This document shows, one piece after another, positions 38,623 to 44,406 of a stretch of 44,406 nucleotides of DNA. The notes beneath the pieces are model-generated. The model did not search any database, was not told the origin of the DNA, and saw nothing but the letters and a program-made list of their open reading frames with translations. This DNA comes from Prevotellaceae bacterium (lineage in GTDB: Bacteria; Bacteroidota; Bacteroidia; Bacteroidales; UBA932), in the NCBI GenBank assembly GCA_031255755.1, contig JAIRRX010000143.1, forward strand, positions 1 to 44,406. The letters are read 5' to 3'. The position numbers and the translations under genes are program-made. Each line of letters starts with the position of its first letter. Position 1 is the stretch's first letter.

Positions 38623-39639
38623 ATGGCATTTTCATTACTCACACAAGAATTGGCAATGGATTTGGGAACAGCCAATACTCTTATCATTTCAAACGATAAG
38701 ATTGTCGTAGATGAACCATCAATAGTTGCAATTGACAGGCAAACGAACAAACTGAAAGCGCTTGGACATGCTGCTCGACAAATGCAGGGTCGCGAACATG
38801 AAGGCATAAAAGTTATACGACCTTTGCGCGATGGCGTAATAGCAGACTTTGATGCGGCAGAAATGATGATTCGCGGAATGATAAAAATGATAAGCAGCAA
38901 ACATCGCTGGTTACAACCTACAATAAAAATAGTGATAGGTATTCCGTCAGGAAGTACCGAAGTTGAACGGCGGGCAGTTCGCGATTCTGCCGAAAATGCA
39001 GGCGGACGCGGAGTATATCTTATTTACGAACCAATGGCAGCTGCTTTGGGAATAGGACTTGATGTAATGGCTCCAACAGGCAATATGGTTATTGATATTG
39101 GCGGAGGCACAAGCGAAATTGCTGTTATATCGCTCGGAGGCATAGTTTGCGGTGAAAGTATTCGCACGGCAGGAGATGTTTTTACAAACGATATAAAAGA
39201 ATTTATGCGTCAAGAATACAGTGTGCGTATAGGAGAACGTACAGCAGAAGATATTAAAATTGCCGTAGGTTCGGCAATCACCGAACTGGAAAATCCACCG
39301 GCAGACTTTATCGTAAGAGGACCTAACATCATAACAAATCTACCTCTTGAAATTGCCGTATCGTATCAAAAAATTGCAATGGCGCTTGACAAATCAATAG
39401 CGCGGCTTGAAACGGCAATTATAAACGTTTTGGAACAAATGCCGCCCGAACTGTACGCAGATATTGTTGCAAACGGAATTCATCTTACAGGCGGTGGCGC
39501 TTTGTTAAAAGGACTGGATAAACGGTTGAACCATAAAATAAATATTCCTTTTATTGTTGCCGAAGATCCGCTCAGGGCTGTTGCACGCGGTACCGGTTTG
39601 GCATTAAAAAACATAGAAAAATTTCCATTCTTGATGTAA
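38623..39639 (+). CDS. mreB: Rod-shape actin-like protein MreB
   Basis: Bacterial actin that forms filaments under the inner membrane and guides lateral-wall synthesis. The 338-residue protein has the ATP-binding blocks DLGTANTLI near residue 11, VIGIPSGSTEVERRAV, DIGGGTSEIAVI near 155 and the LTGGGALLKGLD adenosine motif. The N-terminal AFSLLTQELAMDLG gives a hydrophobic membrane-binding patch. It starts 56 bases after purH, preceded by AAGGA, a modest ribosome-binding site, and begins the mreB-mreC-mreD-mrdA-rodA block. Confidence 0.97.
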   Translation: MAFSLLTQELAMDLGTANTLIISNDKIVVDEPSIVAIDRQTNKLKALGHAARQMQGREHEGIKVIRPLRDGVIADFDAAEMMIRGMIKMISSKHRWLQPTIKIVIGIPSGSTEVERRAVRDSAENAGGRGVYLIYEPMAAALGIGLDVMAPTGNMVIDIGGGTSEIAVISLGGIVCGESIRTAGDVFTNDIKEFMRQEYSVRIGERTAEDIKIAVGSAITELENPPADFIVRGPNIITNLPLEIAVSYQKIAMALDKSIARLETAIINVLEQMPPELYADIVANGIHLTGGGALLKGLDKRLNHKINIPFIVAEDPLRAVARGTGLALKNIEKFPFLM

Positions 39640-39661
39640 GCAACTCAAAATAAAATTGCAA

Positions 39662-40486
39662 ATGGCATCGATATTTCGTTTTTTGCTTCGTTATCGCACA
39701 ATAATTCTGTTTGTGATATTGGAATCGGTATCCTGTGTTCTTATATTCAACAATTCAAGTTATCAAAAAACACAGTTTGCCGCTTATATCGACCATGTCA
39801 AAGGAATTATATATGAAAAATATGCAGGTATAAAGCAGTATTTTTCATTGCATGATGAAAATAAAAAACTTGTTGCCGAAAATCTTGAATTGCATAATAA
39901 ACTTAATCAGTACATAAATCGAGATACCATACATAGCGGAGTTGTAATGAATATTTTGAACCGTCCTGCTTACAGTTACAAAACAGCAAGAATTATAAGA
40001 AATTCAACAAATAAACAGCAAAATTTCATGATACTCAATACAGGCAGCAAACAGGGCGTACGTCCTGAAATGGGAGTTATTTCCAGCGATGGAAAAATGA
40101 TTGGAATGATTGTAAAAACATCGCCAAACTATTCATCGGCAGTGTCAATATTGAATATGGGATTTATAAAATTCAGCGGTAAACTGAAACGCACAGGTAA
40201 TTACGGCACAATATCATGGAACGGTATCAGCATTAATACAGTGCAACTTAATGATATAATGCAGCAAAGCGATGTTGTGATTGGTGATACTGTAACGACA
40301 AATCAACATTCGGGCGTTTTTCCGGAAAATATCCTAATAGGAACAGTAGAAAAAATAAATATAAAAGATGGTATTTTTTACGAAATAGATGTAAAATTAA
40401 GTCAGGATATGAAACTGTTGCAAAACGTTTATATTGTTGACATTCATGATAAAGACGAAATAAAAACACTGTTAGAAGATGAATGA
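39662..40486 (+). CDS. mreC: Rod-shape protein MreC
   Basis: Bitopic inner-membrane protein whose periplasmic part connects MreB with the elongation synthases. The 274-residue protein starts at the ATG at 39662; a TTG two codons earlier is less likely. One helix near residues 12-30 is followed by a coiled-coil-like stretch (ENKKLVAENLELHNKL) and then the beta-rich MreC domain, with LNTGSKQGVRPEMGVIS and GVFPENILIGTVE blocks. It ends inside mreD, overlapping by 8 bases. Confidence 0.93.
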   Translation: MASIFRFLLRYRTIILFVILESVSCVLIFNNSSYQKTQFAAYIDHVKGIIYEKYAGIKQYFSLHDENKKLVAENLELHNKLNQYINRDTIHSGVVMNILNRPAYSYKTARIIRNSTNKQQNFMILNTGSKQGVRPEMGVISSDGKMIGMIVKTSPNYSSAVSILNMGFIKFSGKLKRTGNYGTISWNGISINTVQLNDIMQQSDVVIGDTVTTNQHSGVFPENILIGTVEKINIKDGIFYEIDVKLSQDMKLLQNVYIVDIHDKDEIKTLLEDE

Positions 40487-41003
40487 TTTTGTAAAATATT
40501 CGTTATGGTTTGTATTTTTGGTATTATTGCAGGAATTTGTATTCAATAATATACAGTTTATTCATTTTTTATCGCCTTACATATATATATTTTTGATTTT
40601 GATTTTGCCGTTTAACATGCATTCATCATTAGTCATGCTTATTGCGTTCGGGCTTGGATTGAGCGTTGACGTAATTTCCGGAGGTATTCTCGGCGCACAC
40701 GCGGCAACATGCACGGCTACGGCATTATTTCGTAACTTTATCATAAAAGCAACAATACCTCGCGCAGAATACGAAAGCATATCAACATCAACGGCAATGC
40801 AGATAAAATGGAGAACCTTTGTAGTGTACGCATTTTTACTTGTATTTTCACATCATTTCATATTGTTTTTACTCGAAATATTATCATTTGAGAATGTTAT
40901 TTTTACATTATTACGAATTTTAATCAGTTCGATCATATCAACTGTATTTATAATATTGATAAAACTTCTTTTTAACAGAACTACTAAACGAAGTATAACA
41001 TAA
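40479..41003 (+). CDS. mreD: Rod-shape protein MreD
   Basis: Small membrane protein of the elongasome, 174 residues with about five hydrophobic segments, containing the GLGLSVDVISGGILGAHA signature near residue 63. Its divergent sequence is normal for MreD; position between mreC and mrdA is the strongest evidence. It overlaps mreC by 8 bases and shares one base (TAATG) with the next gene. Confidence 0.88.
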   Translation: MNDFVKYSLWFVFLVLLQEFVFNNIQFIHFLSPYIYIFLILILPFNMHSSLVMLIAFGLGLSVDVISGGILGAHAATCTATALFRNFIIKATIPRAEYESISTSTAMQIKWRTFVVYAFLLVFSHHFILFLLEILSFENVIFTLLRILISSIISTVFIILIKLLFNRTTKRSIT

Positions 41004-42844
41004 TGCGAGTAATAGTAACTAAAAATAAGATTATTTTGTTTGCTGTTTGTGTCATAACTTTAATTATTATAGCAAAACTGTTTTACATACAGGTGATTGA
41101 TGATGAATACAAACAAATAGCCAAACGCAATGTGCTGTATTATCAAACGCAATATCCTGCACGAGGTTTGATATACGACCGCAACAATAATGTTCTGGTA
41201 TCAAACCAAACAATGTATGATATAACAGTCGTTCCACGCGAAATAGGCAATTTCGATACTGTTGAACTTTGTAAAATTTTGAATGTAAGCGAAACAACTA
41301 TAAAACAGTCGCTCACTGATGTAGAAAAAAAATATAAAAACAAAGGCATAGCAAGTTATCAGCAGACGCCAATCTTAAAACATATCAGTATAGAAGCATA
41401 TACTAAATTTCAGGAAAAACTGTATAAATTTCCCGGATTTTATACTCGCGCCTATACTGCCCGAAAATATACAACAACATCGGCGGCAAACCTGCTCGGA
41501 TACATTAACGAAGTTGATAAAACAGATATAGCAAACAACAGCTATTATCAGCAGGGAGACTTTATAGGAAAAAACGGCATCGAAGCGCAATATGAAAACG
41601 AATTGCGCGGACAAAAAGGCGTAGCAATTTACACTCGCGATGTTCTTAACAGAATACAAGACCGTTATAAAAACGGCGCAGAAGATTCGATAGCGGTTAC
41701 AGGTCTGGATTTGATTTGTACTATTGATTCGGCATTACAGAATTACGGCGAAAAACTGATGAAAAACAAAGCAGGCTCTATTGTTGCCATCGAGCCATCG
41801 ACAGGCGAAATTCTTGCGCTTATTTCAAGTCCGAGTTTTGACCCGAGCATGCTTGATGAAGAAAACAGAACGAACAATTACAGGAAACTTGTTAACGATA
41901 AAAACAAGCCTCTTTTTAACAGAGCAATAATGTCGCCATATCCGCCCGGTTCGGTTTTTAAAATTGCAAATGCGCTTATCGGTTTGCAGGAAAACGTTCT
42001 CACTCCCGACACTTATTATTCATGCGCTATGGGTTATCATGTGGGCAGAAGCGTAGTAGGTTGTCATCATCATCCTTCTCCAACAAATTTGACTCAATCT
42101 TTACTGATGTCGTGCAACTCTTATTATTGCCAGGTTTTTCGCAGTATTATTGATAATCCAAACTATGAAAATATTTATTCTTCGTTTGATAAGTGGGCTG
42201 CATACTGTTTATCGTTTGGTTTCGGACGAAGCCTCAACACCGATGTGTACGGCGAAAAAGGCGGGATAATACCGACTACAAAAACATTCGACAGCAAATA
42301 CGGAAAAAACAGATGGAAATCTCTGTCGGTAATATCGCTTGCAATAGGTCAGGGTGAAATAGGCTGCACGCCTTTGCAAACGGCAAACTTTATGGCTACA
42401 ATCGCAAATCGCGGCTATTATTATATACCTCATATCGTAAAAAACATTGAAGGCAAAGGAATTGATCCTAAATTTACGAAACCACTCGAAACAAAGGTTG
42501 TTACTTCAAATTATGAAAAAGTAATAGAAGGAATGTATCTTGCGGTAAACGGGTCTGGAATAGGCAATACGGCAGGACGCGCTTATGTCGCAGGTCTTGA
42601 TATTTGCGGAAAAACGGGAACAGCCCAAAATTCGCATGGAGAAGACCATTCCGCATTTGCCTGTTTTGCTCCTCGTAACAATCCTAAAATTGCTGTTGCC
42701 GTTTATGTTGAAAATGCAGGCGCAGGTGCAAGATGGGCGGCGCCGATAGCTAGCCTCATTGTTGAAAAATATCTTACCGGGCAAATATCACGTCCGTACG
42801 AAGAAGCCAGAATAATTAATGAAAACATACTCAATAAAAATTAA
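41003..42844 (+). CDS. mrdA: Penicillin-binding protein 2 (elongation transpeptidase)
   Basis: Class B peptidoglycan transpeptidase that cross-links the lateral wall together with RodA. The 613-residue protein has an N-terminal membrane anchor (residues about 8-28), the dimerisation domain with PARGLIYDRNN, and the transpeptidase domain. Active-site motifs are complete: SxxK in PPGSVFK (Ser317, Lys320), SxN in SCN (Ser370, Asn372) and KTGT (Lys537). The start overlaps mreD and the stop overlaps rodA by one base each, so translation is coupled. Confidence 0.96.
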   Translation: MRVIVTKNKIILFAVCVITLIIIAKLFYIQVIDDEYKQIAKRNVLYYQTQYPARGLIYDRNNNVLVSNQTMYDITVVPREIGNFDTVELCKILNVSETTIKQSLTDVEKKYKNKGIASYQQTPILKHISIEAYTKFQEKLYKFPGFYTRAYTARKYTTTSAANLLGYINEVDKTDIANNSYYQQGDFIGKNGIEAQYENELRGQKGVAIYTRDVLNRIQDRYKNGAEDSIAVTGLDLICTIDSALQNYGEKLMKNKAGSIVAIEPSTGEILALISSPSFDPSMLDEENRTNNYRKLVNDKNKPLFNRAIMSPYPPGSVFKIANALIGLQENVLTPDTYYSCAMGYHVGRSVVGCHHHPSPTNLTQSLLMSCNSYYCQVFRSIIDNPNYENIYSSFDKWAAYCLSFGFGRSLNTDVYGEKGGIIPTTKTFDSKYGKNRWKSLSVISLAIGQGEIGCTPLQTANFMATIANRGYYYIPHIVKNIEGKGIDPKFTKPLETKVVTSNYEKVIEGMYLAVNGSGIGNTAGRAYVAGLDICGKTGTAQNSHGEDHSAFACFAPRNNPKIAVAVYVENAGAGARWAAPIASLIVEKYLTGQISRPYEEARIINENILNKN

Positions 42845-44253
42845 TGAACAGGCAAAAAACAATATTTCAAATGCTTGACTGGAAAACTATCGCAGTTTAT
42901 ATCATTCTTGTATTCATTGGTTGGGTTTGCATTTATTCATCGGTTTATAAAGTGGAATCTTCAAATATTTTAGACATGTCGCAACGTTACGGAATGCAAC
43001 TGATGTGGATTGGAATTGCTTTTGTGATAGCCATTTTTGTACTTTGTTTGGATATAAAAGTTTTTATCGGGCTGTCAATGCCATTATACATGTTTATGTT
43101 GTTGCTGTTAATATTCGTACTTGTTGCGGGATACGAAGTAAACGGCTCAAAATCGTGGTTGGCTATTGGTTTTATACGTATTCAACCTGTTGAATTTATG
43201 AAGGTAGCAACAGCTATGATGGTTTCGTATGTAATTAGTGAATACGGATTTAAAATAAGTTCGTTGACAAATATCATCAAACTTTTAATAATTTTTACAA
43301 TTCCCATAGGCTTGATTTTAATGCAGAAAGACACTGGTTCGGCTTTGGTATTTTCATCCTTTCTGATTATGCTTTACCGCGCAGGCATGAGCGGCTGGAT
43401 AATTATAGGGCTGATGTATCTTTCGATTTTGTTTGTAGTTTCATTATTATGTTCTACATTTGAAACGGTTTGTATTCTTTTGTTGGTTTCGGTTGTAATT
43501 TATATTATATTGAACTTTGACATTTTCTGGAAAAGTATAAAAATTGTATTTACATTTTTCATAGGTTTTATAATTGCTTTGTTTATTCGCAACGAAGCCG
43601 ACATTAAACTGGAAACACACTATTTTATATTGATTTATTTTGCAGCGGCAGTATTGCTGTATTTAATATTCGGCAAAGGTCGAATTTATAAATTGATATT
43701 TATTGCTATATTTTTCCTTTCATCGGTCTTTATAAGTTTTTCTGTTGATTATGTATTCAATAATGTTCTAAAACAGCATCAACGCGACAGAATAGAAGAC
43801 ATGCTCAATATGAAAGTTGATTTACAGGGTGTGGGATATAATGTTAATCAGTCAAAAATAGCAATAGGTTCGGGCGGTTTATTCGGACAGGGATTTTTGC
43901 AGGGTACACAAACAAAATTCAACTTTGTGCCGGAACAAAGCACCGATTTCATATTTTGTACCATAGGCGAAGAAGCGGGATTTGCAGGATGTATGATTGT
44001 TATTTGTTTGTATTTGTTTCTTTTGTTTAGAATATTGGTAATTGCCGAAAGGCAGAAATTTATTTTTGCACGTATTTTTGCATATTGTGTTTTCGGAATT
44101 TTATTTTTTCATTTCGCCGTCAATATAAGTATGACAATAGGTTTGATACCTGTTGTAGGTATTCCTTTACCGTTTTTGAGTTATGGCGGTTCGTCTCTTT
44201 TGGCGTTTACAGTTATGCTGTTTATCATGTTAAAGTTAGACATAAAACGCTAA
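42844..44253 (+). CDS. rodA: Peptidoglycan glycosyltransferase RodA
   Basis: SEDS-family polymerase that makes glycan strands from lipid II for rod-shape growth. The 469-residue protein has about ten membrane helices, with SEDS signatures near GSKSWLAIGFIRIQPVEFMK, QKDTGSALVF, GSGGLFGQGFLQGTQTKF-x-F-x-PE and the C-terminal PVVGIPLPFLSYGGSS. A hydrophobic stretch of about 100 residues in the middle (200-300) makes it longer than the E. coli protein. It is the last gene of the elongasome block, starting at the TAATG overlap with mrdA. Confidence 0.95.
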   Translation: MNRQKTIFQMLDWKTIAVYIILVFIGWVCIYSSVYKVESSNILDMSQRYGMQLMWIGIAFVIAIFVLCLDIKVFIGLSMPLYMFMLLLLIFVLVAGYEVNGSKSWLAIGFIRIQPVEFMKVATAMMVSYVISEYGFKISSLTNIIKLLIIFTIPIGLILMQKDTGSALVFSSFLIMLYRAGMSGWIIIGLMYLSILFVVSLLCSTFETVCILLLVSVVIYIILNFDIFWKSIKIVFTFFIGFIIALFIRNEADIKLETHYFILIYFAAAVLLYLIFGKGRIYKLIFIAIFFLSSVFISFSVDYVFNNVLKQHQRDRIEDMLNMKVDLQGVGYNVNQSKIAIGSGGLFGQGFLQGTQTKFNFVPEQSTDFIFCTIGEEAGFAGCMIVICLYLFLLFRILVIAERQKFIFARIFAYCVFGILFFHFAVNISMTIGLIPVVGIPLPFLSYGGSSLLAFTVMLFIMLKLDIKR

Positions 44254-44271
44254 ACCTTACTTTTTCTTTCT

Positions 44272-44380
44272 GTCATTGCGGCGTTAACGAAGCAACCCAA
44301 AGGCAGCACGTCATTGCGAACCGCGAAGCGGTGAAGCAACCGAAACAAGCCGTCATTGCGAGCGTAGCGAAGCAATCCAG
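44272..44380. repeat. REP-like repeat cluster after rodA
   Basis: Three direct units follow rodA: 44272-44297 (gtcattgcggcgttaacgaagcaac), 44308-44343 (gtcattgcgaaccgcgaag core) and 44351-44380 (cgtcattgcgagcgtagcg core, ending in caatccag). They share the gtcattgcg head and gaagcaa tail of the units at 11.2-11.6 kb. No inverted partner is visible before the window ends. Confidence 0.85.
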
Positions 44381-44406
44381 TATTATTATTATTTAGTCTT
44401 TTCTTT

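Noticed and set aside
44085..44396. Plus-strand ORF of 103 codons at the window end
   Set aside because: It overlaps rodA in another frame, and its tail (VIASVAKQSS) is translated REP-like repeat.

Overview
The window is an AT-rich bacterial chromosome segment that looks like a member of Bacteroidota, most likely Bacteroidales. Several promoters fit the Bacteroidota consensus (TTTG, 18-20 bases, TAnnTTTG), there are few Shine-Dalgarno sites, lipoprotein signals are common, and a purH-mreB-mreC-mreD-mrdA-rodA block is present. Most genes are ordinary housekeeping genes. There are no rRNA or tRNA genes that I can see, no CRISPR array, no prophage and no transposase.

Layout. 1-5.5 kb: the tail of a possible peptidase, then a minus-strand operon of outer-membrane porin, imelysin lipoprotein, di-haem cytochrome lipoprotein and a compact CcsB-CcsA cytochrome c maturation protein, with a promoter overlapped by an inverted repeat. 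6-11 kb: a B12-dependent ribonucleotide reductase and an S9 dipeptidyl-peptidase lipoprotein. 11.1-11.7 kb: a repeat-rich gap with REP-like inverted units around a 21-bp tandem repeat. 11.7-16.6 kb (minus): pckA, an M23/LysM peptidase and gyrB. 17-19.3 kb (plus): a cysteine-synthase-like gene and mtaB. 19.4-22.1 kb (minus): meaB and two related DUF1573 genes. 22.4 kb: a 56-residue ferredoxin gene with a clear promoter. 23-25.5 kb (minus): nhaA and an agmatinase-family gene. 25.6-27.9 kb (plus): a secreted metallo-beta-lactamase-fold protein and pgi. 28-31.8 kb: an alanine/sodium symporter, a small four-helix membrane protein and an ABC-2 exporter pair. 32-36.5 kb (plus): a two-subunit M16 protease and a CCA-adding enzyme family gene. 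37-44.3 kb (plus): purH and the rod-shape/elongasome operon, ending in more REP-like repeats.

How the genes work together. The most system-like part is the 207-5450 operon. Porin, imelysin, di-haem oxidoreductase and a cytochrome c maturation factor overlapping the cytochrome gene suggest an envelope metal or redox pathway that carries its own haem-attachment protein. Imelysins are known iron-related proteins, but the substrate here is inferred. The M16 pair shows a clean division of labour, with the zinc site in one subunit and the R/Y motif in the other. The mreB-rodA block encodes the lateral-wall synthesis machine. Where ORFs could start at several codons I used signal peptides, promoter positions and terminators to choose; several of the longest possible ORFs start inside a promoter or terminator and were shortened.
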